From NCBI RefSeq assembly GCF_021266465.1, contig NZ_CP089848.1, positions 1,426,001 to 1,490,000 of the forward strand: a DNA stretch of 64,000 bases, written 5' to 3'. The notes under the pieces are model-generated. The model did not search any database and was not told the origin of the DNA. It saw only the letters and a program-made list of their open reading frames with translations. The position numbers were made by a program, and so were the translations under genes. Source of the stretch: Paralcaligenes sp. KSB-10 (lineage in GTDB: Bacteria > Pseudomonadota > Gammaproteobacteria > Burkholderiales > Burkholderiaceae_B). Numbering within the stretch: position 1 is the stretch's first letter; every line of letters begins with the position of its first letter. Shown here one piece after another: positions 19,082 through 29,211 of this stretch.

Positions 19082-20062
19082 TCAGGCCAGGGCCAGCGGC
19101 TTGGCTGTTTGCGCGTGTATCGCTACGGCCTGCAGGCCATCCCACCAGAATATGCGCCCCACCGGAACACGGCGCGCAATTTCAATCGCCTGCGCCGCAT
19201 CGCTTTCGATGAAATGGGTGTGGCAATGCCGGAGCAGGCAATCGGCCTTGTGACGGGCTGTGTCCTGAGCGCTATAACGAGACGGATCGCGCATCAGCAA
19301 TGGGCCATTGAATCCGTGACGGCCCAGCCACTCTGCGGTTCGTGCCCGATCCTGCTCCGGCCTGCCCGTAATGACGGTAAGCTGCGACAGGTCGATCGGC
19401 GGCCGGCTTATGCAAGGCGCCAGCGTGTCACGCAGCGCCAGGGCAACATCCAGCGTATCGTCGTAAAGCCGAGACGGCAAGTCGGGCACCAGCACTCCGT
19501 CCAGATCGGTTGCCCACGAAGCATAGTCGTGTTCGGGCCGATCCGGCGCATTGCGCGTGGCGGCAAAGGCGGCTGTCATGGATTCGCGCTCCCAGGGAAA
19601 TCGGGCGCCATAGCCTTGCGGAATCCTCAAGCCGAAATCTGGCTGGATGCGGGACTCGTCATCGTAGGCCAGCGTAAACACGATAAGGCTGTAGCCGGCC
19701 TGCACAAGAAAATCGCGGCAATCCAGCAGAGTGGTGCCGCGCCCCGCCACATCCTCAACCAGCAGCAGCCGTGCTCCCGCCTTCGGAGAGCCGGCCGTGA
19801 ACCAATGCACGGACCGGTTCCGACGCTGGTATCCCAGCGCATACAAAGGCAAAGACAGCGAGCTTGCCGCCATGGTGGCGGGAACCAGGCCACCCCGCGC
19901 AATAGCCACGACTGCGTCAAAATTCATGGCCCGCCAGTCCGGCACATGAGCCAGAACCTCGGATTCGACCCGGTTATAGTCGTAGGGAAAAGCAGTACGC
20001 ATGGTGTAGTTGCCGAACAATGCCGCCCGTTTCATTTCGGACGCAGCGCACACGCGCCGCAT
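19082..20062 (-). CDS. Phosphoribosyltransferase-HAD fusion-like protein
   Basis: The N-terminal half (about residues 20-150) resembles a type I phosphoribosyltransferase: FDAVVAIARGGLVPATM matches the early strand/loop, and LLLVEDVAGRGTTLLDC fits the PRPP-binding loop. The C-terminal half looks like a HAD-type fold, with WATDLDGVLVPDLP (DxDG as motif I) and LTVITGRPEQDRAR as motif II. I do not know a characterised enzyme with this pairing; a nucleotide or tRNA salvage role would be a guess. The start is uncertain; ATGs at 20035 and 20002 are in frame, and the fold seems to begin at MRTAFPYDY (20002). It lies downstream of accD on the same strand. Confidence 0.7.
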   Translation of the reverse strand: MRRVCAASEMKRAALFGNYTMRTAFPYDYNRVESEVLAHVPDWRAMNFDAVVAIARGGLVPATMAASSLSLPLYALGYQRRNRSVHWFTAGSPKAGARLLLVEDVAGRGTTLLDCRDFLVQAGYSLIVFTLAYDDESRIQPDFGLRIPQGYGARFPWERESMTAAFAATRNAPDRPEHDYASWATDLDGVLVPDLPSRLYDDTLDVALALRDTLAPCISRPPIDLSQLTVITGRPEQDRARTAEWLGRHGFNGPLLMRDPSRYSAQDTARHKADCLLRHCHTHFIESDAAQAIEIARRVPVGRIFWWDGLQAVAIHAQTAKPLALA

Positions 20063-20088
20063 GCCCGCATTAGCCAGGCTGGAAAAAC

Positions 20089-20970
20089 CTAGTTTGCCTT
20101 GGCAACGACGTCGGCCGGCTGACGGGTCAGCAGCGCCAGCAGATTTGCCAGTTCAGTGCGCATTTGACGGCGATCGACCACCATGTCGATGGCGCCTTTT
20201 TCCAGCAGGAATTCCGAACGCTGAAACCCTTCGGGCAATTTTTCCCGTACGGTCTGCTCGATGACCCGGGGCCCGGCAAAACCGATCAGGGCCTTGGGTT
20301 CGGCCATCACCACATCGCCCATGAAGGCAAAGCTGGCCGACACGCCACCCATGGTGGGATCGGTCAGTATGCTGATGAACGGCAGCCCGGCGGCCGACAG
20401 ACGGGTCAGCATGGCATTGGTCTTGGCCATTTGCATAAGAGAAAACAGGCTTTCTTGCATGCGCGCCCCACCCGACGCGGCCACGCAAATAAACGGGGTG
20501 CGATTCTTGATGGCTTCCTGGACGCCTCGCGAAAAGCGCTCGCCTACCACGGACCCCATGGACCCGCCCATGAAGTCGAACTCGAAGCAGGCCAGCACCA
20601 CCGGCACCGCCAGGATGCTGCCGCTCATGACGACCAGGGCGTCGGACTCCTGGGTTTGCTTGCTCGCCTCGGCGACGCGCTCGGTATATTTGCGCGTATC
20701 CTTGAATTTGAGGGGATCGACCGGGCGTATGTCGGAACCGATCTCGACCCGGCCTTCCGCATCCAGCAAAGCTTCAATACGAGCCCTGGAGCCTATCCGC
20801 ATGTGATAGCTGCACTTGGGACAGACATGCAGCGTGGCCGCCAGATCTTCGTTATAAAGCACCGCTTCGCAAGCGGGGCACTTTACCCAAAGACCCTCGG
20901 GAACACGGCGCGCGCTGGCATCGTTATTGCGGTTGATTCGTGGAGGCAGAATTTTTTCAAGCCAGCTCAT
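20089..20970 (-). CDS. accD: Acetyl-CoA carboxylase carboxyltransferase subunit beta
   Basis: Together with AccA (also in this window, 59301-60266) transfers carboxyl from biotin to acetyl-CoA to make malonyl-CoA. The 293-residue protein begins [12 protein letters not shown], then a four-Cys zinc domain ([12 protein letters not shown] ... [12 protein letters not shown]). The carboxyltransferase core follows with [18 protein letters not shown] and [21 protein letters not shown]. The start at 20970 follows AGAGGG; a longer frame to 21006 is unlike the family. It sits after trpBA as in many betaproteobacteria. Confidence 0.97.
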   Translation of the reverse strand: MSWLEKILPPRINRNNDASARRVPEGLWVKCPACEAVLYNEDLAATLHVCPKCSYHMRIGSRARIEALLDAEGRVEIGSDIRPVDPLKFKDTRKYTERVAEASKQTQESDALVVMSGSILAVPVVLACFEFDFMGGSMGSVVGERFSRGVQEAIKNRTPFICVAASGGARMQESLFSLMQMAKTNAMLTRLSAAGLPFISILTDPTMGGVSASFAFMGDVVMAEPKALIGFAGPRVIEQTVREKLPEGFQRSEFLLEKGAIDMVVDRRQMRTELANLLALLTRQPADVVAKAN

Positions 20971-21045
20971 TATTGTGTATCCCTCTTGATGAGGTTCGAT
21001 TTTCAATCGAACCCGTTGTTCTTTTACCTGAGTTCCTGCGGATAA

Positions 21046-21900
21046 TTAAACCTGATCCAGCGCATGGCGTATTCCGCTCAGCCAGGTCTTGGCCGCAACG
21101 ATGGCGGCCTCGTCGCTGTATTCGCCGCCATCGTTGCCGGCCTGCCTGGGCGAGGCGGCGGCAACAGCCGCTTCCATGGTTTCAATCAGCTTACTGCCTA
21201 TGACCACCGCATCGGCCACCCGCGCCAGGCGTTTGGCGCTGTCGGCGTCGCGTATGCCGAACCCTACACCGACCGGCACCGAAACATGGCGGCGGATCTC
21301 GGCTACATGCCGGGCTACGTCGTCGGTATCGATATGGCCGGCACCCGTCACCCCTTTCAGGGACACGTAATACACATAGCCGCGAGCCACCCCCGCAACC
21401 TTCTTGATGCGTTCTTCGGTGGAGGTCGGCGCCAGCAGAAAAATAGGCGCAATGCCTGCGGCATCGAGCTCGAGCGCAAACTCGCTGATTTCTTCGGGCG
21501 GATAATCCACCACCAGCACGCCATCGACGCCAGCCCGCTGCGCGGCCGCGGCAAACACGGCCTGCCCCATGCGTTCGATGGGATTGGCATAGCCCATCAG
21601 CACAACGGGAGTCTGCGTGTCGTGGAGCCGGAACTCGGCCACCATGGCCAGGACCTGGGTCAGGCCAACCCCCCGCGCTATCGCTCTTTCAGCGGCGCGC
21701 TGAATGACCGGGCCATCGGCCATGGGATCGGAAAACGGCACGCCCAGCTCAAGCACATCGGCCCCGGCCTCGACCAGCGCATGCATCAGGCGAGGCGTAG
21801 CCCGTATTGAGGGATCGCCGGCAGTAATGTAGGGGATCAGGGCGGTTCGGCCGGCATTCTTTTTAAACGCAGCCTGCAGCCGATCGATCGGGGAATTCAT
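21046..21900 (-). CDS. trpA: Tryptophan synthase alpha chain
   Basis: Releases indole from indole-3-glycerol phosphate for the beta subunit. The 284-residue TIM-barrel protein has the catalytic Glu in [18 protein letters not shown] and phosphate-binding loops in [11 protein letters not shown] and [14 protein letters not shown]. The start [12 protein letters not shown] at 21900 follows GGAAGG; a GTG at 21921 is less likely. It lies 17 bp after trpB. Confidence 0.97.
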   Translation of the reverse strand: MNSPIDRLQAAFKKNAGRTALIPYITAGDPSIRATPRLMHALVEAGADVLELGVPFSDPMADGPVIQRAAERAIARGVGLTQVLAMVAEFRLHDTQTPVVLMGYANPIERMGQAVFAAAAQRAGVDGVLVVDYPPEEISEFALELDAAGIAPIFLLAPTSTEERIKKVAGVARGYVYYVSLKGVTGAGHIDTDDVARHVAEIRRHVSVPVGVGFGIRDADSAKRLARVADAVVIGSKLIETMEAAVAAASPRQAGNDGGEYSDEAAIVAAKTWLSGIRHALDQV

Positions 21901-21917
21901 GTTCAAGCGTCCTTCCT

Positions 21918-23117
21918 TCACAGACTGATGCCGCTATAGTCGGCCACGGTGTGCATGTCTTTGTCGCCACGTCCCGACAAATTGACCAGAATGATCTTGT
22001 CTTTACCCAGCGTAGGCGCAAGACGCACCGCATGGGCAATGGCATGCGAGGACTCGAGGGCCGGCATGATGCCTTCAGTGCGGCAGCAATCGTGAAAGGC
22101 GGCCAGCGCCTCTTGATCCGTGACTCCCACGTACTGGGCACGGCCGCTGTCCTTCAGCCACGCATGCTCGGGCCCGACGCCCGGATAATCGAGACCGGCG
22201 GAAATGGAATGGGTTTCCTGGATTTGCCCGTTTTCATCCTGCATGACGTAGGTGCGGTTGCCGTGCAGCACCCCGACGGAGCCAGCATTCAAGGACGCCG
22301 CATGGCGTCCGGACTGCAAGCCCTCGCCTGCGGCTTCGACACCAATCAGTTGCACGTTTTCGTCGTCGATGTACGGATAAAAAATGCCCATGGCGTTGGA
22401 TCCGCCCCCCACCGACGCCACCACGTAATCGGGCTGCCGGCCGGCATTGGCCGGCATCTGCTCCAGGCATTCCGTACCGATGATCGATTGAAAGTCGCGC
22501 ACCATCATGGGATACGGATGAGGCCCGGCCACGGTTCCAATGATGTAGAACGTGTTCTCGACATTCGTGACCCAATCGCGCATGGCTTCGTTCAGGGCAT
22601 CCTTGAGCGTACGCGAGCCGGATTCGACCGGCACCACTGTAGCGCCCAGCAGCTTCATGCGATACATATTGGAAGCCTGGCGCCTGACATCCTCGCTGCC
22701 CATGTAGACCACGCACTCAAGGCCGTAGCGCGCCGCAACCGTTGCCGTGGCCACCCCGTGCTGGCCTGCGCCGGTTTCGGCAATGATGCGCGGTTTGCCC
22801 ATGCGCCGCGCCAACAGGATCTGGCCTATGCAATTGTTGATTTTATGGGCGCCCGTGTGATTGAGATCTTCACGCTTGAACCAGATTTGCGCGCCGCCCA
22901 GCCGTTCCGACCAGCGCTTTGCATGGTAAACGGGGCTGGGGCGCCCGACAAAATGCTTCAACTCGTAGGCGAATTCATTCAGGAATTCAGGGTCGGTCCG
23001 GTACTTGTCGTAGGCCTCGCGCAGCTCGTCGAGCGCGTGCACCAGAGTCTCGGCGACGAAGGAACCGCCGTATCGGCCAAAATGCCCCTGGCTATCGGGC
23101 AAGCTGTAAGATTTCAA
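21918..23117 (-). CDS. trpB: Tryptophan synthase beta chain
   Basis: PLP enzyme that condenses indole with serine to give tryptophan. The 399-residue protein has the PLP-lysine segment [14 protein letters not shown], the phosphate-binding run [15 protein letters not shown] and a normal TrpB1 N-terminus ([15 protein letters not shown]). The usual betaproteobacterial neighbour trpF is not upstream here; relA lies 148 bp upstream on the same strand. The trp unit therefore probably starts from its own promoter in 23118-23265. Confidence 0.97.
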   Translation of the reverse strand: MKSYSLPDSQGHFGRYGGSFVAETLVHALDELREAYDKYRTDPEFLNEFAYELKHFVGRPSPVYHAKRWSERLGGAQIWFKREDLNHTGAHKINNCIGQILLARRMGKPRIIAETGAGQHGVATATVAARYGLECVVYMGSEDVRRQASNMYRMKLLGATVVPVESGSRTLKDALNEAMRDWVTNVENTFYIIGTVAGPHPYPMMVRDFQSIIGTECLEQMPANAGRQPDYVVASVGGGSNAMGIFYPYIDDENVQLIGVEAAGEGLQSGRHAASLNAGSVGVLHGNRTYVMQDENGQIQETHSISAGLDYPGVGPEHAWLKDSGRAQYVGVTDQEALAAFHDCCRTEGIMPALESSHAIAHAVRLAPTLGKDKIILVNLSGRGDKDMHTVADYSGISL

Positions 23118-23265
23118 GGAATTACTCTCAGGTTACGCAATATTGTTGCAGCGCTGGCGCGGCAGACGAATCGAATGCAATCCGCCATTTTAGCAGCGCG
23201 GGGCCACGAATACAGGGTAGCGCAAATTCAGCTCGAAATAAACGCGCGCAGCAGGCGCCAAGCCA

Positions 23266-25500
23266 TCAACGCCGGCTGGCGCTGACTCCCGAAAGTTCGT
23301 TCAGCGCAGCAAGCGCGCGCACAATCTGTTCACCGTTTTTTACCTCGATGGTAAAAATCATGTGCGCCAGCGAACGGCGGCTCTGTGTGTTGACCCCCAC
23401 CACGCTCAGGCGCAGCCGCGCAAAGACTTCGGATATATCGCGCAGCAGGCTGGAGTGATCCTGCGCCCGCACGCTGATGTCGATCGGATAAACGGATTCG
23501 CCGGTGTCACCCCAGCCGACATCAATGACGCGCTCGGGCTGGCGCAAGGCCAGCGCCGCATAAGCCGGGCAATCGTGTCGATGTATCGATACGCCGCGGC
23601 CTCGCGTCACGAACCCCGCGATCGAGTCGGGCGGCGCGGGGCGGCAGCAACGGGCCAGTTGCGTCATGAGCGAGCCGACACCCACCACCAGCACCCCGCT
23701 TTTGCCGGTTTTCACGACATTGTCCGCGCCGCTCGAATAATTGAGCTTCGCGACCGGGGCGGTCGCGGCAGCCGACGGCTCTTTGAGTACGTAATCGATC
23801 TGGCGCAGGCTGAACTCTTCTTTGGCCACCGCGACATACAGGTCGTCGGCTCGGGCAAAATCCAGTTGCTGCGCCAACTGCTCCAGGTTGATAGCGGTTT
23901 TGCCCAGGCGTTGCAGTTCTTTTTCGACCAGGGCCTGGCCTTGCGATATACGCTGTTGCAGTTCGACCGCGTTAAACCATGCCCGCACCTTGGCGCGCGA
24001 ACGCGGACTGGCCAGAAAGCCCAGTTGTGGGTTCAGCCAGTCGCGCGACGGACCGCCCGATTTGGCGGCGATGATCTCAACGGTTTGCCCCGTGCAAAGC
24101 TGGGTGAGCAAGGGCACCATTTGCCCGTCGACCCGAGCGCCGCGGCAGCGATGCCCCAAATCCGTATGCAGGTAGTAGGCAAAATCGATCGGCGTGGCGC
24201 CAGCCGGAAGCTCGATGACCCGCGCCTGCGGCGTCATCACATAAATACGGTCTGCGGATACGGTAGCCGCCGGAGCAGCCATGGCGGCCTGCTGCTCCGG
24301 TGCGGCGCCTTCTTTGTCCCAGGCCAGCAATTGACGCATCCAGGCGATTTTCCGGTCGTAACCGCTGGCTGCCGCCTGCTGGCCGCCTTTGGCGCCCGAC
24401 TCTTTGTAGCGCCAATGCGCCGCCATGCCGTACTCGGCAAACTGATGCATTTCATAGGTACGGATCTGGATTTCAAAAGGCTTGCCTTCGCTATCGGCGA
24501 CGACTGTATGCAAAGAGCGATAGCCGTTAGGCTTGGGCCGGGAAATGTAGTCGTCGAATTCGTCGGACACCGGTGTCCACAGCGAGTGGACGAGTGCCAA
24601 AACCGCATAACAGCTGCGCTCATCGTCGACAATGACTCGCAAGGCGCGCAGATCGAACAAGCGATTGAAGTCGAGATGCTTGATGCGCATCTTGTTCCAT
24701 ATGCTGTATATATGCTTGGGACGCCCCGTGACTTCGGCCGCGATATGAGCATCTTCAAGGGCCGCGTGCAGGCGGTCCACGGCGGCACGGATGAAAGCTT
24801 CGCGTTCACCGCGCTTTTCCTCGAGCTGGCGAGCAATGGCCCTGTATGTGTCGGGCTCCAGAAACCGGAATGCAAGATCTTCCATTTCCCATTTGATCTG
24901 CCAGATTCCCAGGCGATTGGCCAAAGGGGTATAGAGCTCCATGGTCTCGCGCGCGAACTCCACCGGACAAGGAGTTTTGGAGCTGGCATGCCAGCGCAGG
25001 GATTGCAGGCGCGAAGCCAGGCGCATCAAGACAATACGCAGATCGGCGGCCATGGCCAGCAACATTTTGCGCTGCATTTCCTTTTGATCGCCGGCCGTTG
25101 CCGAATCGTCGTTCGATTGTCCGGCCAGATGGCTCAAACGCAGCAAGGCGCGCGTTCCTTGCACCAGCGACACCACTTCGGCGCCGAAGGTCTTGAGCAA
25201 AGGATTCTGCTTGGCGCTGGCCATCGATTCCGATGCCTCGACCGGCATGACCGTAATAAGGGCGCTGGCACGCGTCACGGCATCCGTACCCAATTCGGCC
25301 AGTATGCGCACCACGGCGGCGCTGTGCTCGGCCAAAGGTTCTCCGGTGCTTGCCCGCAAGCCCTTGAGCGGTTCGCGCACCCAGGCAGCGGCCTGTTCGA
25401 CCAGCGCCCGTCCCGCCGGATCGAGATCGGCGCAAGCCTGCGCCAGCCAATCGGCATCGAAAGGCAGTAAATCGTTAGTGGGAGGTGCAATCGTAGACAT
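23266..25500 (-). CDS. relA: (p)ppGpp synthetase RelA
   Basis: Ribosome-associated alarmone synthetase of 744 residues. The N-terminal hydrolase-like domain lacks a recognisable HD motif (EHSAAVVRILAELG where HD would be expected), which favours synthetase-only RelA over SpoT. The synthetase domain is clear (RLFDLRALRVIV, SRPKPNGYRSLHTVV, EIQIRTYEMHQFAEYGMAAHW). It is followed by a TGS domain (RIYVMTPQARVIELPAGATP), a zinc-finger-like region (LARCCRPAPPDSIAG) and a C-terminal ACT domain (ISVRAQDHSSLLRDISEVF). I use the ATG at 25500 (MSTIAPPTNDLL); one at 25521 is also in frame. Confidence 0.95.
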   Translation of the reverse strand: MSTIAPPTNDLLPFDADWLAQACADLDPAGRALVEQAAAWVREPLKGLRASTGEPLAEHSAAVVRILAELGTDAVTRASALITVMPVEASESMASAKQNPLLKTFGAEVVSLVQGTRALLRLSHLAGQSNDDSATAGDQKEMQRKMLLAMAADLRIVLMRLASRLQSLRWHASSKTPCPVEFARETMELYTPLANRLGIWQIKWEMEDLAFRFLEPDTYRAIARQLEEKRGEREAFIRAAVDRLHAALEDAHIAAEVTGRPKHIYSIWNKMRIKHLDFNRLFDLRALRVIVDDERSCYAVLALVHSLWTPVSDEFDDYISRPKPNGYRSLHTVVADSEGKPFEIQIRTYEMHQFAEYGMAAHWRYKESGAKGGQQAAASGYDRKIAWMRQLLAWDKEGAAPEQQAAMAAPAATVSADRIYVMTPQARVIELPAGATPIDFAYYLHTDLGHRCRGARVDGQMVPLLTQLCTGQTVEIIAAKSGGPSRDWLNPQLGFLASPRSRAKVRAWFNAVELQQRISQGQALVEKELQRLGKTAINLEQLAQQLDFARADDLYVAVAKEEFSLRQIDYVLKEPSAAATAPVAKLNYSSGADNVVKTGKSGVLVVGVGSLMTQLARCCRPAPPDSIAGFVTRGRGVSIHRHDCPAYAALALRQPERVIDVGWGDTGESVYPIDISVRAQDHSSLLRDISEVFARLRLSVVGVNTQSRRSLAHMIFTIEVKNGEQIVRALAALNELSGVSASRR

Positions 25501-25595
25501 AGTGGATACTGCGCAAACCAATCAATGACATCAGGGATGTGTGTCCAGGCCACTCTATACTAGCGTGTCTGGCAAACGATAGCGAATCGGCAATC

Positions 25596-26111
25596 ATGGA
25601 TTCTTCCAGCAAAAAAAGCCTGCTTATTGTGTGGCATTCACGCACAGGCGCCGCCCTGCAAATGGCCGAAGCCGCGCGCGGTGGCGCCCAGGCCGTATTG
25701 AAGGAACTGCAGGCCGGCCCGCAACTCGATATTGTAATAAAGCCCGCTCATGAAACGCAGGCCCCCGACCTTCTGCAAGCCAGTGGTTTTATATTCTGTG
25801 CCCCGGAGAACCTCGCCGCCCTGAGCGGCGCCATGAAAGAATTCTTCGACCGCAACTACTATGCCGTACTGGATCAACTCAACGGCCGGCCCTACGCCCT
25901 GTTGATCAGCGCCGGCAGCGACGGCAGCTCGGCCGTCCGCCAGGCCGAACGCATATGCACCGGATGGCGGCTGCAAGCCATCGCACCCGCGCTCATAGTC
26001 CACACCGATGCTCAAACACCCGAACGAATCGCCGCCCCCAAAAACATAAAGCCCGAAGACCGGGCCTTATGTGAAACACTGGGCGGCACGCTGGCCGCCC
26101 TGCTGGTGTAG
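25596..26111 (+). CDS. Flavodoxin-fold NAD(P)H-dependent oxidoreductase
   Basis: A 171-residue flavodoxin-like protein. The FMN phosphate loop fits LLIVWHSRTGAALQMAEAA at the N-terminus, and the second flavin contact fits FIFCAPENLAALSGAMKEFFDRNYY. No partner or pathway is evident from its neighbours (relA and RidA genes converge around it). The start at 25596 (MDSSSKKSLLIVW) is chosen over 25539, which would add residues unlike the family. Confidence 0.75.
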   Translation: MDSSSKKSLLIVWHSRTGAALQMAEAARGGAQAVLKELQAGPQLDIVIKPAHETQAPDLLQASGFIFCAPENLAALSGAMKEFFDRNYYAVLDQLNGRPYALLISAGSDGSSAVRQAERICTGWRLQAIAPALIVHTDAQTPERIAAPKNIKPEDRALCETLGGTLAALLV

Positions 26112-26143
26112 GGGCGGCCCTGGTGGCCGTCCGCTCGAACCGC

Positions 26144-26494
26144 CTACAGCGCCGCGGTCACCATGATTTCAACCTTGTAGTCCGGGCTGGCCAGGCGCGC
26201 TTCGGTGGTGGCACGCGCTGGCGCGTGGCCCGCGGGCACCCAGGCATCCCATGCCTTGTTCATGCCGCTGAACTCGACGATGTTGGCCAGAAAGATCTGG
26301 GTTCTAAGAATACGGGTCTTGTCGGTGCCGGCCTCGGCCAGCAAACGGTCGATCGTGGCCAATACCTGCTTGGTCTGGCCTTCGATATCAAGTGTATCGT
26401 CATCGGCAACCTGCCCCGCCAGATACACCACCCCATTGAAAATCGTCGCATCCGACATGCGTTTTCCCGTATTGACGCGCTTGATGTCGCTCAT
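26144..26494 (-). CDS. RidA family protein (YjgF/YER057c/UK114)
   Basis: A 116-residue RidA-type protein. Canonical members hydrolyse reactive enamines and imines formed by PLP enzymes. Visible family features are FNGVVYLAGQVADD and the C-terminal VEIMVTAAL. The usual arginine (RxxxxxxxNAL region) is only partly conserved: ILRTQIFLANIVEF is present, so catalytic competence is plausible but not certain. It may be a RidA subfamily member with another role. Confidence 0.88.
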   Translation of the reverse strand: MSDIKRVNTGKRMSDATIFNGVVYLAGQVADDDTLDIEGQTKQVLATIDRLLAEAGTDKTRILRTQIFLANIVEFSGMNKAWDAWVPAGHAPARATTEARLASPDYKVEIMVTAAL

Positions 26495-26630
26495 CGTGTT
26501 CTCCGTATTGATTGAAAAGTAAGATCGGTGTCCACCGGAACACCGATTCCCGAATCAGGTTCGTGATAGTAGGTCGCCGCCGCAGATTCGGCAAGCGCCG
26601 CTCGCGCAGGCGCAAACCAGGCATATGACA

Positions 26631-27806
26631 TCACGCGGGCGGCAGCTTGAATACATGCCGCAGGTAAGCCAGATAAGCCGGATCGTCGCACATGGTTTTT
26701 TCGGGCGCATCCGATACCTTCGCAACCGGCTGATCGTTGCAACGCACCATCTTCATGACGATTTGCAGGGGTTCGTGGCCCAGATCGTTGGTCAGGTTGG
26801 TACCGATCCCGAACGACACCTTGCATCGTCCGGCAAAACGTCGGGCCAGCTCAATGGCGCGCGGAATGGTCAGGCTATCGGAGAACACCAGAGTCTTGGT
26901 GCGCGGATCGGTTCGATTGGCCGTATAGTGCGCCAGTAGCCGCTCGCCCCACAGGAAAGGGTCGCCGGAATCGTGCCGCGCCCCATCGAAAAGCTTGCAG
27001 AAATACATGTCGAAATCGCGCAAAAAGGCGTCCATGCCGTAGACATCCGACAGCGCGATGCCCAAGTCGCCGCGGTATTCCTTGGCCCAGACCTCAAGAG
27101 CAAACACCTGCGAGTCGCGCAGGCGCGGCCCCAGTGCCTGGCACGCCTGCAAGTATTCATGCCCCATCGTGCCCAAAGGCGTTACGCCATGCTTCATGGC
27201 AAACCAGACATTGCTCGTTCCGGCAAAATTCGGCCCCATCTGGGCTTTCATGGTGGTCACGACCTCTTCGTGCCACTGCTTGGAAAATCGCCGGCGCGTG
27301 CCATATTCGGCCACCCGGAAACCGGCCATTGCCGGATCATCGGTGACCAGATGCATTTTCGACTGCAATCGCTTGCGCCCCTCGACCCAGGCGGGTTCGC
27401 GGCATGTATTGCGAAAATACACTTCATTGACAATGGCCAGTACGGGGATTTCAAACAGGATCGTATGCAGCCACGGCCCTTTTGCCGTAATGTCGATTTC
27501 GCCGGGTATCGCTCCCTCGGTGATGGAGATGCACTTTTCGGGCAAGTGGAACAGTCCGAGAAAATCGACAAAGTCGCTCTTGATGAAACGCAAGCCGCGC
27601 AGGTAGCCGAGTTCTTCCTCGGTAAATCTCAGTTGACACAAGCTGTGTATTTCGGCGCGAATTTCGTCCAGGTACGCACTGAGATTGATACCTGGCGTAC
27701 GGCATTTGTAGCGGTACTCGACCTGGGCGGCCGGAAAATGATGCAACACAACCTGCATCATGGAAAATTTATAGAGATCGGAGTCGAGTAGCGAGGTGAT
27801 AATCAT
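26631..27806 (-). CDS. pncB: Nicotinate phosphoribosyltransferase
   Basis: Salvages nicotinate to nicotinate mononucleotide for NAD synthesis. The 391-residue protein begins [25 protein letters not shown], typical of PncB. Core segments are [32 protein letters not shown] followed by [10 protein letters not shown], and [12 protein letters not shown] with GIGTNLTND for PRPP/phosphate binding. Length matches bacterial PncB. It is monocistronic and divergent from fdxA. Confidence 0.96.
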   Translation of the reverse strand: MIITSLLDSDLYKFSMMQVVLHHFPAAQVEYRYKCRTPGINLSAYLDEIRAEIHSLCQLRFTEEELGYLRGLRFIKSDFVDFLGLFHLPEKCISITEGAIPGEIDITAKGPWLHTILFEIPVLAIVNEVYFRNTCREPAWVEGRKRLQSKMHLVTDDPAMAGFRVAEYGTRRRFSKQWHEEVVTTMKAQMGPNFAGTSNVWFAMKHGVTPLGTMGHEYLQACQALGPRLRDSQVFALEVWAKEYRGDLGIALSDVYGMDAFLRDFDMYFCKLFDGARHDSGDPFLWGERLLAHYTANRTDPRTKTLVFSDSLTIPRAIELARRFAGRCKVSFGIGTNLTNDLGHEPLQIVMKMVRCNDQPVAKVSDAPEKTMCDDPAYLAYLRHVFKLPPA

Positions 27807-27991
27807 CGATGCGCATAAATCCTTTTAGCTACCATAGCACAATGGGCTCTTGTTTGGCGGACGTCTCGCCCGGTGCGCCGGCAAAGACCAGACCTGCCGG
27901 CAGGTCAATCCGTGGTTACCTTTACTTATTGGGTAAAATCACGCCGTAGAGCAATGGTTCGCATTGCAAAGATTGACGCTGGAGCCCCCGA

Positions 27992-28315
27992 ATGACACAT
28001 GTCGTGACCGAAAACTGTATCAAATGCAAATACACCGACTGCGTCGATGTGTGTCCGGTAGATTGTTTCCGCGAAGGCCCCAACTACCTCATGATCGACC
28101 CCGATGAATGCATAGATTGCGCGGTATGCGTACCCGAATGTCCCGCGAACGCGATCTTTGCCGAGGAAGATGTGCCGCAAGACCAAGTGCAGTTCATCCA
28201 GCTTAATGCCGATATGGCACCTGGCCTGGGTATGATCAATCGCTCGAAAAAGCCGCCAGCGGATGCCGACGAATGGAATGGCGTCGAAGACAAGCTGAAG
28301 TATCTGGAACGTTAG
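27992..28315 (+). CDS. fdxA: Seven-iron ferredoxin FdxA
   Basis: A 107-residue soluble electron carrier expected to hold one 3Fe-4S and one 4Fe-4S cluster. Cysteines lie in [23 protein letters not shown] and [18 protein letters not shown]; the C-terminal tail after residue 60 is the usual extension of the FdxA (Azotobacter type I) group. A GGAG site precedes the ATG. A ferredoxin-NADP reductase lies 0.9 kb downstream on the same strand, separated only by the composite repeat, so the two may form a redox pair. Confidence 0.95.
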   Translation: MTHVVTENCIKCKYTDCVDVCPVDCFREGPNYLMIDPDECIDCAVCVPECPANAIFAEEDVPQDQVQFIQLNADMAPGLGMINRSKKPPADADEWNGVEDKLKYLER

Positions 28316-28431
28316 GGCATTTTTGGTTCGAGTGTTTGCTGCGCTGAATGCGTTTCAGTCGTTTTTTTTTGAGCCGTTCGTTCAGGTTTTAGCTTATTAC
28401 TTTGTACTTTGGGCGGTAGTTCTATAAAGAC

Positions 28432-28652
28432 GCCGCAGGGTGGGCGGTGCTGTGTAGTCCGGCACGTCCAGCGGTCGTGGTGCTACGCACCCCGACTGCC
28501 CGGGTCTGCCTCGTCCAGGCGGGCGTCGGGCGAACTCGCCCGGCCTCGCGAGGCCGGGCTCAGACAGCGCCCGCCGAAAGCCCCCGCCTTCCCTTCGTCA
28601 GCACCCGGCGCTGGACTACCGCCGGACTGCACAGCACCGCCCACCCTGCGGC
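28432..28652. repeat. Palindromic unit type A, copy 2 (221 bp)
   Basis: Outer arms 28432-28463 and 28621-28652 pair at 31 of 32 positions and match the arms of the type A copy at 11664-11889. The apex hairpin is GCCCGGCCTCGCGAGGCCGGGC. The inner half-arms are inverted relative to the first copy. Confidence 0.9.
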
Positions 28653-28911
28653 TTGCGTTGAGGTAATGCATCGGGGTATACATTGGGGAAGCCGCGTTGA
28701 GCCAATCACAGGCTACATTGAAGCGGTGGATGCTTTTAGTACATCCAGTCGTCAATCCATCGAGTCGTCAATCGAGGTAGATGTGGCCACGTGATGGAAG
28801 CATGAGTGCGGGCACGTTAACGGTTCTAGGGGTGCTGGCCCATTAACGGTGGGCGCAAGCACGTAAATTCCGGGCATCCCATGATGCAATTCCAGGCAGG
28901 CCGCAACGTGA

Positions 28912-29110
28912 GCCGTCTATCGGGGCTTGGGGTCAGGGCCGGCGTAAGGCGTGCGCCGGATGCTACCGTAGGGAAGGCGGGGGCTTTCGGCGGGCGCTGT
29001 CTGAGCCCAGCCTCGCGAGGCTGGGCGAGTTCGCCCGACGCCCGCCTGGACGAGGTAGATCCGGATCAAGCACGCCGTGCCGGCCCTGACCCCAAGCACC
29101 GATAGACGGC
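28912..29110. repeat. Palindromic unit type B, copy 2 (199 bp)
   Basis: Outer arms 28912-28943 and 29079-29110 pair at 31 of 32 positions (starting GCCGTCTATCGGGG). The apex hairpin is GCCCAGCCTCGCGAGGCTGGGC. It has the same length as the unit at 11330-11528, in the opposite orientation, with different inner arms. Confidence 0.9.
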
Positions 29111-29211
29111 GTCTTTATATACCAAAGCGACCAATCCATCGAGTACAGTAAACTCTTCGACCAAAAAACGCCCTAGCCGCCAACTTTGCTTTAAAAGGCC
29201 CGCCCACTCTC

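Larger units (their letters stand above)
28427..29115. repeat. Composite palindromic intergenic repeat, copy 2 (689 bp)
   Basis: Fills most of the gap between fdxA and the ferredoxin reductase gene. It has the same 9-bp ends as copy 1 (AAGACGCCG at 28427, CGGCGTCTT ending 29115), here extended by TATA on both sides. It contains a type A palindrome (28432-28652), a 259-bp spacer and a type B palindrome (28912-29110), the reverse of the order at 11325-11894. Spacer homology includes gtggccacgtgat, gtgcgggcacgttaa and attccaggca. The spacer is longer than in copy 1 by about 124 bp. Confidence 0.85.
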
